A program made the position numbers and the translations under genes. A stretch of DNA of 19,492 nucleotides from Bifidobacterium breve (GTDB taxonomy: Bacteria > Actinomycetota > Acidimicrobiia > Acidimicrobiales > Ilumatobacteraceae): positions 1 through 19,492 of the forward strand of contig CAMDER010000017.1 of NCBI GenBank assembly GCA_945896935.1, read 5' to 3'. The notes under the pieces are model-generated. The model searched no databases. It worked only from the letters and a program-made list of their open reading frames with translations, and had not been told where the DNA came from. Positions within the stretch are counted from its first letter, which is position 1. Each line of letters starts with the position of its first letter. Positions 7,175 to 15,057 of the stretch are shown in pieces.

Positions 7175-8455
7175 ATGACGCCAATGAACAAAGAATCTGA
7201 TTTATCAGTTGACGGTCTCATGCGTCACCTCAATGCCTCGGTCTCGCCCGCTCATTCAGTTGAATACTCAGCTACTCGTCTTCGGGAAGCGGGGTTGATC
7301 GAAACTTCTTTAGCCCGTCTCAACGAGGGTTTACCAGCCGCAGGTTTTATTGCCGATGCTGGGCTTCTTCTAGCCTGGAGGCTCCCCCAGCAAAAAGTTC
7401 GTCAGTTCCGCATCGTTGGAGCGCATACCGATTCGCCGTGTTTGAAAGTGAAACCGCTCCCCGATTCGGGATCGTTTAACTGGAAGCAAATTGGCGTTGA
7501 GGTGTACGGCGGAATTTTGAACAATTCGTGGCTCGACCGCGACCTCGGTTTGGCCGGACGGGTCGTGCTGACCGATGGCACCGTCAAGAACGTTCGTGTC
7601 GATCAAGCCATCGCCCGCATTCCGCAGTTGGCGATCCATCTTGATCGTGAAGTCAATGATCGAGGACTTGTTCTCGATCGGCAAGTTCATCTCGCTCCGA
7701 TCTGGGGGCTTGGGCAATATCAACCAGGTGAGTTTGCCGAATTCATCGCCGAGCAAATTTCATCATCGGTAAATGACATTTCTTTTTGGGACATTGCTCT
7801 TTTTGATCTGACTCCCGCTTCGTTACTCGGTCATGACCAGTCTTTGCTGACGAGCGGTCGGTTAGACAATCAAGTCTCTTGTTGGGCAGCAACCGAGGGC
7901 TTGATCGCTGCAAGTGCGAGCGAACAATCATTCAATACAGCATCAGTGATTGCCCTGTTTGACCACGAGGAAGTCGGTTCTGAAAGCACCCACGGGGCTT
8001 CGGGCCCCCGTTTGGCTTGGTTGCTCGAGGCTTTGCACGGCAGCACCCGTACTGAATTTCATGAAGCACTCTCTCGATCACATTGCATCTCGGCAGATAA
8101 TGCGCACGCCATTCATCCCAATTATCCAGACCGCCATGAACCTGCCCATCGACCCACGCCAAATTTGGGACCTGTTTTGAAAGTCAACGCCAATCAGCGA
8201 TACGCAACGAGCGCTGAGTCGGCAGCCGTTTTCTTGCAGACTTGTGATCGTGCGGGCGTGCCGCATCAGGTGTTCGTAAGTAAAAACAGCATGCCCTGTG
8301 GAACAACGATTGGACCGATTACTTCAACTCAACTTGGTATTCCCACTGTCGATGTCGGTGTGGCACAACTTTCAATGCATTCAGCTCGCGAACTCTGCGG
8401 TGCTAAAGATCCAGCAATGCTGGCAAAAGTTATCGCTCAATATTTCGCCGTGTGA
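7175..8455 (+). CDS. apeB: M18 family (aspartyl-type) zinc aminopeptidase
   Basis: A 426-residue M18 metallopeptidase that removes N-terminal, often acidic, residues from peptides in the cytoplasm. The co-catalytic zinc site is readable: His84 in GAHTDSP, Asp231 in SGRLDNQVSCW, the Glu pair 265/266 in FDHEEVGSES, Asp308 in SADNAH and His402 in LSMHSARE. Other family blocks are GGILNNSWLDRDLGLAGRV, NPNYPDRHEP-like HPNYPDRHEP and MPCGTTIGPI. Length is normal. The start is ATG 7175 with AAGGAG seven bases upstream (7162-7167); a second ATG at 7184 is less well placed. It is probably co-transcribed with the phosphatase gene upstream. The last 19 bases overlap the convergent plsC-like gene. Confidence 0.95.
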   Translation: MTPMNKESDLSVDGLMRHLNASVSPAHSVEYSATRLREAGLIETSLARLNEGLPAAGFIADAGLLLAWRLPQQKVRQFRIVGAHTDSPCLKVKPLPDSGSFNWKQIGVEVYGGILNNSWLDRDLGLAGRVVLTDGTVKNVRVDQAIARIPQLAIHLDREVNDRGLVLDRQVHLAPIWGLGQYQPGEFAEFIAEQISSSVNDISFWDIALFDLTPASLLGHDQSLLTSGRLDNQVSCWAATEGLIAASASEQSFNTASVIALFDHEEVGSESTHGASGPRLAWLLEALHGSTRTEFHEALSRSHCISADNAHAIHPNYPDRHEPAHRPTPNLGPVLKVNANQRYATSAESAAVFLQTCDRAGVPHQVFVSKNSMPCGTTIGPITSTQLGIPTVDVGVAQLSMHSARELCGAKDPAMLAKVIAQYFAV

Positions 8456-9126
8456 CCCGATTTGGTTTGGGCCTCATCGAACAATTTTTGTAATTGTTCG
8501 TGTAGCTGAGCAGTCACTTGTTTGACTGCCGAACGTGGCATACGTCCATCAACAAATGCAGGAACGGGAATCGGCTTGCCAATAATGACGACAAGTTTTC
8601 TCGGATAAATAAATCTTGCGCCTTTGCCCATGACTCGCTCACTACCACCGATGCCGACGGGAATAATTGGAACACCCGCCTTGCAGGCCACATATGCCGC
8701 TCCATCCATTAATGGTTGAACAATTGCACCTGACTTGCGCTCGCCCTCAGGGAACAGCACTAATGGTTCACCTGATTTGAGAACTTGAATAGCCCGCAGA
8801 ATCGCTTCTCGATCGGCACTTCCACGGGTGACTGGGAATGCTCCAAGTGCGGAGACTATCCAATTCAGCGGTTGGTTTTTCCACATCGAGTCCTTGCCCA
8901 TAAAACGCATCCGACGACGGGTGCAACCAGATGCAATGGGCGTATCAACGTAGCTGCGGTGAATCGGCGCCAAAATAAATGGACCTACAGTTGGAATATT
9001 TTCTTGACCACTGACATTCATTCGACAATAGATTCGACAAATTGCTACGACAAGAAACCGAATAAATTGATAGAAGAAACGGCTACCTAAGTCGTTGCCG
9101 GCCAACTTTGAGTCAACAGCACTCAT
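8437..9126 (-). CDS. plsC: 1-acylglycerol-3-phosphate O-acyltransferase (PlsC family)
   Basis: A 229-residue membrane-associated acyltransferase that places the second acyl chain in phosphatidic acid synthesis. The catalytic H(X4)D motif is HRSYVD (His56, Asp61). Motif III is FPEGERKSG (125-133) and motif IV is VPIIPVGIGG. A hydrophobic segment near the N-terminus (FFYQFIRFLVVAICRIYC, residues 17-34) may anchor it to the membrane. The ATG at 9126 overlaps the cmk stop in an ATGA arrangement, so translation is very probably coupled. The set guaB1-cmk-plsC looks like one transcription unit. Substrate specificity within the PlsC superfamily cannot be settled from sequence. Confidence 0.93.
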   Translation of the reverse strand: MSAVDSKLAGNDLGSRFFYQFIRFLVVAICRIYCRMNVSGQENIPTVGPFILAPIHRSYVDTPIASGCTRRRMRFMGKDSMWKNQPLNWIVSALGAFPVTRGSADREAILRAIQVLKSGEPLVLFPEGERKSGAIVQPLMDGAAYVACKAGVPIIPVGIGGSERVMGKGARFIYPRKLVVIIGKPIPVPAFVDGRMPRSAVKQVTAQLHEQLQKLFDEAQTKSGHTAKY

Positions 9127-9773
9127 TTTATTCGATCCGAAACTAAGGCCACGATTGAATTCACAATTTCGTCAATCGCCCGATTGCTTGTATCAACCAG
9201 AACAGAGTCTGCCGACTCTTGCAGCGGACTATCTGCTCGAGTTGAGTCTTTCAAATCTCTTTCGGCGATTGAACGCTCAATTTCATCGATGTTTCCCCCT
9301 GCCTCAGATACCCGCCGCTCGGCTCGCACGCGAGGCGATGCAGTCAAATACACCTTGAGAACCGCATCTGGAAACACGACAGTTCCAATATCACGACCCT
9401 CAATAACGCCTCCGCTATTTAGGTGACTCCATTCTCGCTGACGATCGCGCATATTTGATCGAACCCGAGGGTTGGCAGCCACAGTACTCACGGCGTTTGT
9501 CACTGCGATTGATCGAATATCTGCAGTCACGTTAATGCCGTTGGCGAAGACAGATCCGTTCTCCATAACAAGATCCATAGTCTCGGCTATTGAACTTACG
9601 CCAGCCTCGTCGTGCACATCAGTTCCCGAACTTAAAGCCAAACTCGTGACCGCACGGAACATTGCTCCGGTATCGAGATACTTCAATTTCAAGGCATTGG
9701 CAAGCGCTTTCGCGACAGTTGACTTACCAGCACCAGCCGGACCATCAATTGCTACGACAAGGTCTTGAGTCAT
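9123..9773 (-). CDS. cmk: Cytidylate kinase
   Basis: A 216-residue (d)CMP kinase that phosphorylates CMP and dCMP in pyrimidine nucleotide metabolism. The P-loop is GPAGAGKST (residues 11-19). Further family blocks are KYLDTGAMFRAV (31-42), the CMP-binding region around VTNAVSTVAANPRVR, IEGRDIGTVVFPDA (124-137) and the lid RAERR...IAERDLKDSTRADSPL. I place the start at ATG 9773, which gives MTQDLVVAIDG. The same frame stays open much further upstream, but that part lies inside guaB1 and shows no family similarity. The start is 7 nt after the guaB1 stop, with GGTGA placed as a ribosome-binding site in the end of guaB1. It overlaps plsC by 4 nt. Confidence 0.95.
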   Translation of the reverse strand: MTQDLVVAIDGPAGAGKSTVAKALANALKLKYLDTGAMFRAVTSLALSSGTDVHDEAGVSSIAETMDLVMENGSVFANGINVTADIRSIAVTNAVSTVAANPRVRSNMRDRQREWSHLNSGGVIEGRDIGTVVFPDAVLKVYLTASPRVRAERRVSEAGGNIDEIERSIAERDLKDSTRADSPLQESADSVLVDTSNRAIDEIVNSIVALVSDRIK

Positions 9774-9780
9774 CGGTGAT

Positions 9781-11220
9781 TCACCAACTTGTTCCAACTG
9801 GTCGACCTTCGTCGTAACCAGCAGAGCCTTGAATTCCAACGACCGCACATTCGCGGAATTCGCCGACAGTTGCTGCGCCGGCGTAGGTGAATGAACTGCG
9901 AACTCCGGCAACAATCTGATCGATGATGTCTTCGACGCCAGGACGTTCTGGGTCGAGATACATGCGTGAAGTTGAAATCCCTTCTTCAAACAATTCTTTG
10001 CGAGCGCGATCGAACAAACCTTCGCGACGGGTGCGATTTCGTACGGCGCGGTTGGAGGCCATTCCGAAGTTTTCTTTATACAAACGACCTTCCGGATCAC
10101 GCATCGTGTCAGCCGCTGATTCGTAGGTTCCCGCTAACCATGAACCGAACATCACATTGCCAGCGCCTGCGGCTAACGCCAAAGCCACGTCTCTTGGATA
10201 ACGAACTCCGCCGTCGGCCCACACCGATCCACCCAAGCGACGCGCCTCATCTGAACATTCAAGAACTGCAGAGAACTGTGGACGACCAACACCAGTCATC
10301 ATGCGGGTGGTACACATTGCGCCAGGTCCGACACCGACCTTGACGATATTCGCGCCTGCATTAATGAGATCTCGGGTGCCCCCAGCAGTAACGACATTGC
10401 CAGCGACGATAATTGCTTGAGGTGCTGCTTTGCGGGCCTGTTCAACTGCGGTGATCATTCGGGTCTGATGACCATGCGCCGTATCTACGACCAAAACATC
10501 GACGCCCATCGCATGCAGTTGTTTGGCTTTGACTGCGGGATCACCATTGACGCCAATTGCTACTGCAGTTAAGAACTCTTTTTTCTTATTGAGGGCAGGT
10601 GTGTACAAGGTAGAACGCAATGCACCGCGACGAGTCACACAACCGATGAGATGCCCATCCTTGTTAGTAACTGGAGCAGCCGTCAAACGTTGGTTTGACA
10701 AAGCGTGAAAAATCTCTTCTAGATCGGTGCCCTCTTGAATACACAACAATTCGGTTGACATCACATTGTGCAACTGAGTGAAGCGGTCGTAGCCGCCAGC
10801 ATCGGCTTCGGTGAAAATTCCAAGCGGTCGTTGCTCGTTATCGGTCACGATCACCACGCCATGGGCCCGCTTATGAATTAGGCTCAGAGCTTCGCCGACC
10901 GTGTCGGTTGGGGCAAGAGTAATGGGCGTCTCATAAATCGGGTGTCGTGACTTCACGAACTTCACGACTGACTCAATAACATCAAGGGGAATATCCTGCG
11001 GAAGAACGACGAGACCACCCCGTCGTGACACAGTTTCAGCCATTCTGCGACCAGCGACTGCAGTCATGTTGGCGACAACAAGAGGAATCGTCGTGCCGAT
11101 GTTGTCCGGGGTCGACAAGTCAACGTCGAGACGTGAACCGACATTGGACATGCTAGGAACCATGAAAACGTCGTTATACGTCAAGTCGTACGGCGGTGGT
11201 GTTTCATTTAAGAATTTCAT
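9781..11220 (-). CDS. guaB1: GuaB1-type IMP dehydrogenase/GMP reductase family protein with CBS pair
   Basis: A 479-residue TIM-barrel enzyme of the IMPDH/GMPR family with an inserted CBS-domain pair (about residues 95-205). The catalytic loop is GVGPGAMCTTRMMTGVGRPQ with the nucleophile Cys303. The N-terminus (MKFLNETPPPYDLTYNDVF) is the signature of the actinobacterial GuaB1 group, which differs from the housekeeping IMP dehydrogenase GuaB2. Mycobacterial GuaB1 has been reported to act as a GMP reductase (GMP to IMP) controlled through its CBS domains, so GMP reductase is the better guess than IMP dehydrogenase here. The start is ATG 11220. It leads the guaB1-cmk-plsC unit, and its start faces the divergent hydrolase gene with almost no intergenic DNA. 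Confidence 0.92.
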   Translation of the reverse strand: MKFLNETPPPYDLTYNDVFMVPSMSNVGSRLDVDLSTPDNIGTTIPLVVANMTAVAGRRMAETVSRRGGLVVLPQDIPLDVIESVVKFVKSRHPIYETPITLAPTDTVGEALSLIHKRAHGVVIVTDNEQRPLGIFTEADAGGYDRFTQLHNVMSTELLCIQEGTDLEEIFHALSNQRLTAAPVTNKDGHLIGCVTRRGALRSTLYTPALNKKKEFLTAVAIGVNGDPAVKAKQLHAMGVDVLVVDTAHGHQTRMITAVEQARKAAPQAIIVAGNVVTAGGTRDLINAGANIVKVGVGPGAMCTTRMMTGVGRPQFSAVLECSDEARRLGGSVWADGGVRYPRDVALALAAGAGNVMFGSWLAGTYESAADTMRDPEGRLYKENFGMASNRAVRNRTRREGLFDRARKELFEEGISTSRMYLDPERPGVEDIIDQIVAGVRSSFTYAGAATVGEFRECAVVGIQGSAGYDEGRPVGTSW

Positions 11221-11251
11221 GGGCAGAAGCCAACTCTCTGAGTACGCACCA

Positions 11252-12004
11252 ATGGGCGCAATCAGGCTAGGCGGTATCTTGACCTACATGGGGCATATTG
11301 CAGTAGGCACAGAATCAGCAAATCGACCGGTTGTTCTGGTGCACGGCTGGGGCGGCTCATTTGAGTCCACGTGGCGCTCAAGTGGCTTTGCGGACCTGCT
11401 TGAAGACTCTGGACGCTCCGTGATTGGTGTTGACTTGCTCGGACACGGGATGGCTCCAAAACCCCACGATCCCGAGGCCTACAGCGATTTAACTCAGCGA
11501 GTTCTGGATTGCCTGCCCGATGAACCCTGCGATCTAGTCGGGTTTTCACTCGGAGCAATCACCCTGTTACAACTGGCAATCAATCACCCAGACCGAGTGC
11601 GCAGCTTGGTGTTGGCCGGTATCGGACGCAATGTCATCGAACACGATGAATCAGGTTCTCACGATGTTTTAGTGCAGGCCCTTGAAGGAAAAGAATTCCC
11701 CGACAATAATCTCGCCCGCCTATTTGTGCAATACGCCGAACAACCGGGAAATGACAAAGTGGCTTTGACGGCGATCATGAAGCGTCACCGCGCCCCGTAT
11801 ACGCCTGAACAATTAGCAAGAGTCACCTGTCCGATTTTAGTTGCAATTGGTGATCAAGACTTCGCTGGACCAGGTGATGGTTTGGTGGACTTGTTGCCCA
11901 ATGCTCGATTGGTTGTTTTGAAGAAATGCGATCATTTCGCAACGACCGAGAACTTTGATTTCTTTGACGCAGCTTTAGGTTTCTTGGAAGCGTCACCATC
12001 TTGA
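11252..12004 (+). CDS. Alpha/beta-hydrolase fold protein coupled to sua5
   Basis: About 250 residues from ATG 11252. The triad is readable: oxyanion motif HGWGG (31-35), nucleophile elbow VGFSLGA with Ser99, acid in GDQDF (Asp203) and His228 in CDHFA. The short cap region and the motif set resemble small carboxylesterases or lactone hydrolases, but the substrate is unknown. The frame is open further upstream. ATGs at 11219, 11252 and 11288 are possible; 11252 gives a normal first strand before the HGW motif and avoids running into guaB1. The stop TGA overlaps the TTG start of the Sua5 gene by 4 nt, so the two are translated together. Confidence 0.88.
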   Translation: MGAIRLGGILTYMGHIAVGTESANRPVVLVHGWGGSFESTWRSSGFADLLEDSGRSVIGVDLLGHGMAPKPHDPEAYSDLTQRVLDCLPDEPCDLVGFSLGAITLLQLAINHPDRVRSLVLAGIGRNVIEHDESGSHDVLVQALEGKEFPDNNLARLFVQYAEQPGNDKVALTAIMKRHRAPYTPEQLARVTCPILVAIGDQDFAGPGDGLVDLLPNARLVVLKKCDHFATTENFDFFDAALGFLEASPS

Positions 12005-12933
12005 GCAATCAGATCATTGGCACAGATGTTGACCGGGCTGTAGAAATTTTACGCAACGGTGGACTTGTTGGGTTGCCGACGGAAACCGTGTACGGACTGG
12101 CGGCTGATGCTTCGCAGAAACAAGCCGTCACAAAAATATTCGCTGTCAAAGGTCGACCGAATAATCATCCCTTGATCGTTCATGTTGAATCAGTTGATGC
12201 GGCCCGTCAATGGAGTTCGTTGTGGCCGCAGTCTGCTGAAATATTAGGTACGACATTTTGGCCAGGGCCTTTATCTGTTGTTGTCAAGAAGGCACCTGAT
12301 GTACTTGTCGAAGTCACGGGTGGACACCAATCTGTCGCAATACGAGTCCCTGGACATGTGATCGCACTTGAATTGCTTTCACGTTTCAGTGGTGGTCTCG
12401 CCGCCCCGTCGGCAAATAGGTTCGGCAAGGTAAGTCCCACCACAGCACAACATGTGTTTGACGACCTCGGCACCAGCGTTGACTACATTCTTGATGGCGG
12501 TCCATGCGCCGTAGGTCTTGAGTCAACCATCGTTGACTGTTGTGGGGATATTCCTGTGGTCTTGCGTCCCGGCGGAATTACTACCGAAGACATCCAGAAA
12601 ATCGTTGCTCTTGGTGACGATGATTTAGGCATGAGCCGAGCACCAGGTATGTTGCCCGCGCACTACGCACCGCAATGCCAAGTGACTTTGTTTCAAGAAT
12701 TATCGGAAGCCATGAGAGCAAGCGAAACGTTTGACGCAGCAACTCTTCGAGTCATTGATGCTTCAACTAATCCGCTTGTTTTCGCTTCGTCAATGTATTC
12801 GCAACTACGACAATGCGATATTGACGGCGTCAAACATCTGTTGGTTGTATTACCTGATGCAAACGGAATTGGACTCGCAATACGGGATCGGCTGACTAAA
12901 GCAGCTCATGATCCGAAAAACCAATCTCATTGA
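12001..12933 (+). CDS. sua5: Sua5-type L-threonylcarbamoyladenylate synthase
   Basis: A 310-residue enzyme that makes threonylcarbamoyl-AMP from threonine, bicarbonate and ATP for the t6A37 tRNA modification. The YrdC domain shows PTETVYGLAADA (26-37), KGRPNNHPL (50-58), APSANRFGKVSPT (135-147) and VGLESTIVD (171-179). The linker RAPGMLPAHYAPQC (213-226) and the following Rossmann-like domain to the end identify the long Sua5 form and not the short TsaC. The start codon is TTG 12001, overlapping the upstream hydrolase stop (TTGA). The codons after it fit the family directly, so no other start is needed. The 3' end overlaps the convergent J-domain gene by 38 nt, leaving no space for a dedicated terminator. 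Confidence 0.95.
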   Translation: MSNQIIGTDVDRAVEILRNGGLVGLPTETVYGLAADASQKQAVTKIFAVKGRPNNHPLIVHVESVDAARQWSSLWPQSAEILGTTFWPGPLSVVVKKAPDVLVEVTGGHQSVAIRVPGHVIALELLSRFSGGLAAPSANRFGKVSPTTAQHVFDDLGTSVDYILDGGPCAVGLESTIVDCCGDIPVVLRPGGITTEDIQKIVALGDDDLGMSRAPGMLPAHYAPQCQVTLFQELSEAMRASETFDAATLRVIDASTNPLVFASSMYSQLRQCDIDGVKHLLVVLPDANGIGLAIRDRLTKAAHDPKNQSH

Positions 12934-13444
12934 TCGTTCTCACCCAAAGATCGCGAATTTCCTGAGTATCTGTTTCTTTGTCAAGTACGAAACTGACTGA
13001 CGACGATCCCGCATCGGGAACAATTTCCAATTGGCACCAAGTCAATGGTGGATCTTCAAGTTGCACTTCAAGAAGATAAGGGGGCTCGTCTGAACTCACA
13101 TCACCAAGAACTCGTGCTGCGAGAAGCAAAACCTCGTAAGCCACAACAGGAAGTGCATTGATTGTGAAGGATGGACGATCTACAGAAAACTTTGTTACTA
13201 CAACGCGTGCTGGCGGTCCGGGTACTGACGTCTGAGATTTGTTAGTCGATAATGGCTCTGAAGATTGTTCACCACGACTAGCGATAATCGCATCACAGGC
13301 GAGATTGATGAGCGCCATATGTTGCGGATCCCCACCTCGGTCTGGATGAAATTCGCGAGCCAACACTCGACGCGCTGCAACAATCTCACTCACAGTTGAT
13401 GAGCGAGTTACTCCTAAAAGTTGATAAAACGAGTCTTCGACCAT
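12896..13444 (-). CDS. J-domain protein with uncharacterised C-terminal domain
   Basis: A 182-residue protein with an N-terminal J domain (about residues 4-60: FYQLLGVTRSSTVSEIVAARRVLAREFHPDRGG). It includes the HPD tripeptide (33-35) that stimulates Hsp70/DnaK ATPase. There is no Gly/Phe region, zinc finger or DnaJ C-terminal domain, so it is not the general co-chaperone DnaJ. After a Ser/Thr/Pro linker, a compact second domain (about 80-182) contains PPYLLEVQLEDPPLTWCQLEIVPDAGSSSVSFVL and RDLWVRTINEIG. I do not recognise this domain. The protein presumably directs DnaK to a specific client. The start is ATG 13444, 20 nt downstream of the nitroreductase stop. Confidence 0.85.
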   Translation of the reverse strand: MVEDSFYQLLGVTRSSTVSEIVAARRVLAREFHPDRGGDPQHMALINLACDAIIASRGEQSSEPLSTNKSQTSVPGPPARVVVTKFSVDRPSFTINALPVVAYEVLLLAARVLGDVSSDEPPYLLEVQLEDPPLTWCQLEIVPDAGSSSVSFVLDKETDTQEIRDLWVRTINEIGFSDHELL

Positions 13445-13464
13445 TTCAAAAGTTCTCGCCCGGT

Positions 13465-14160
13465 CTACTTCGGACCAGCAGATGTAAAGCGGGTGCCATC
13501 AGGATCATTTGCCCAAGACGGGCTACTACCCCACTGATTTTCAAAAACTAATTCTGCAATTGGACGGCGGCGAACTGGTCCGTGAGAACCTTGCGGCCGG
13601 CCAAGGGTGATGCACGCCGAGATTGCCACATTGTCGGGAATAGCAAGCAGTTCGCGAAGTTGGGTTTCCACACCTTGGTGCCACATCGTGAGTGCTCCGC
13701 CGTAACCAAACGTTCGGGCCGCTATGAGCAAATTTTGGCAAGCCGGATAAATCGAGGCACCTTCAGTAGGTGACGCATCGCGATAACGAACCAGGCAAGC
13801 AAAAACGATCACGGGCACTTGTTCGATGTGGTCAACGTAATGTTGCATCGTTGCGGCTTGACGTGCCTTTGGCGAATTTGGGATTTGCCCACTGCCCGTT
13901 TGGTAGCCGTCATGTTGCAACTTTGTCGACCAACCACGGCGAAACGAATCCCCGAGAACTCTTTTCACCTTGTCGGCGGTTTCTCCTTGAGTGATAGCGA
14001 GAAAACGAAAAGGTTGACGATTTGAACCACTCGGGGCTCGCGACGCTAACCACAAAATACGATTGAGATCTTCGCTCGGAATCGGATCATCCGTGTAGCG
14101 ACGTATCGCCCTCGTCGTTGAAAGCGCTTCAATCGCTGAAATCGCTGGTGACGCGTCCAC
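13465..14160 (-). CDS. Nitroreductase family FMN-dependent oxidoreductase
   Basis: A 231-residue member of the nitroreductase superfamily, NAD(P)H-dependent flavoproteins that usually act as homodimers. The FMN-binding N-terminus STTRAIRRYTDDPI (14-27) and RAPSGSNRQPFRF (41-53) are typical. So are PACQNLLIAARTFGYGGALTMWHQ in the middle and ITLGRPQG near the end. The long variable loop (GWSTKLQHDGYQTGSGQIPNSPKARQ) probably shapes the active site. The physiological substrate is unknown. The start is GTG 14160, placed immediately after the TGA of the crotonase gene (TGAGTG), which implies coupled translation. It likely forms an operon with the crotonase gene upstream and the J-domain gene downstream. 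Confidence 0.92.
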   Translation of the reverse strand: MDASPAISAIEALSTTRAIRRYTDDPIPSEDLNRILWLASRAPSGSNRQPFRFLAITQGETADKVKRVLGDSFRRGWSTKLQHDGYQTGSGQIPNSPKARQAATMQHYVDHIEQVPVIVFACLVRYRDASPTEGASIYPACQNLLIAARTFGYGGALTMWHQGVETQLRELLAIPDNVAISACITLGRPQGSHGPVRRRPIAELVFENQWGSSPSWANDPDGTRFTSAGPK

Positions 14161-14958
14161 TCAGCGACCTGTGAAGTTAGCGGGGCGCTTTTCCATAAAC
14201 GATGCAACGCCCTCTTTGAAGTCTTGCGTTTTGAACAGCGGCAGAAGTTGCAAGAAAACATGGTGGATGTTTTGTTCGAAAGTCTCGGTTTCGGCCGCCC
14301 GCATCATGCGCTTGATCGCCCGAACTGCCAGCGGTGCATTGGAAGCGATTTCTTCGGCGAGGCCATAGGTCTTTGCGTGCAGTTCGTCGGGCGGCACCAC
14401 GTGATTGACCAACCCAAGTTCAAGACCTTCAGCAGCACTCAGGGTGCGACCGGTAAAGCAAATTTCGGCCGCCTTGGCGTATCCGACCATGCGTGGCAGC
14501 AACCAAGTTCCGCCACTTTCGGGAAGAATACCCCGCTTGGCGAACCCCGGAGCCAATTTCGCCGTTGTTGAGGCGATTCGAATATCGCAGCCAAAAGCAA
14601 GGTCAAGACCATAGCCAGCCGCCCCACCATTGATTGAACAAATAGTGGGAGTGTCTAAATTATGCAAAACGACGGGCGGTGCGGTGCGGAGATCAAACTC
14701 TGCCCCCATGTCACTTCCAGCGTCGAGGACCCCGAGGTTCTCCTTTTTGCCCATCTGAGAAGCCAAGTCAAGCCCTGCACAGAAGGCCTTTCCTGCGCCG
14801 GTGATAACGATGCAACGCACCTTCCGGTCCCGGTCGCCGCGTAGAAGTTGATCCGATAATTCGTTCAACATGGCGCCAGAAATGGTGTTCATACGCTCGG
14901 GGGCATTCAGAGTAATCGTGGCGATAAAGCCGTCAACTTCGTACAAAACTTCGCTCAT
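14161..14958 (-). CDS. Enoyl-CoA hydratase/isomerase (crotonase) family protein
   Basis: About 265 residues from ATG 14958 (MSEVLYEVDGF); the frame runs up to a TTG at 14979, which is a poorer start. The crotonase fold is clear: N-terminal substrate loop LNAPERMNTIS, oxyanion segments FCAGLDL (59-65) and GGAAGYGLDLAFGCDIRIAS (111-130), then the GILPESGGTWLLPRMVG block. Aligned by eye with the classical hydratase, the first catalytic Glu position is Asp119. The second lies in APGFAKRG and is not acidic. An acid (Glu147) sits instead in LPESGG, where PaaG-like isomerases carry theirs. Isomerase or another crotonase activity is therefore as likely as hydration. It acts on acyl-CoA in the cytoplasm. 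Confidence 0.92.
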   Translation of the reverse strand: MSEVLYEVDGFIATITLNAPERMNTISGAMLNELSDQLLRGDRDRKVRCIVITGAGKAFCAGLDLASQMGKKENLGVLDAGSDMGAEFDLRTAPPVVLHNLDTPTICSINGGAAGYGLDLAFGCDIRIASTTAKLAPGFAKRGILPESGGTWLLPRMVGYAKAAEICFTGRTLSAAEGLELGLVNHVVPPDELHAKTYGLAEEIASNAPLAVRAIKRMMRAAETETFEQNIHHVFLQLLPLFKTQDFKEGVASFMEKRPANFTGR

Positions 14959-15057
14959 ACGGCAACCGTAGCCAACCAACCCAGTGATTGGGCGATCGGG
15001 ATAGTCCTCTCAATCATGTCAAAACGATTAATTCGTGATGTCTATAGGGTTTTAGAT

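Noticed and set aside
9774..10100. Upstream extension of the cmk reading frame to 325 residues
   Set aside because: The added part lies wholly inside guaB1 on the same strand in another frame and has no cytidylate kinase similarity. ATG 9773 gives a normal-length Cmk.
11066..11251. Upstream extension of the hydrolase reading frame into guaB1
   Set aside because: The first about 50 residues are antisense to the conserved guaB1 N-terminus and do not look like a hydrolase; later ATGs fit the fold.
14959..14979. Earlier TTG start of the crotonase gene
   Set aside because: ATG 14958 directly precedes the family's first strand, and the extra seven residues have no family support.
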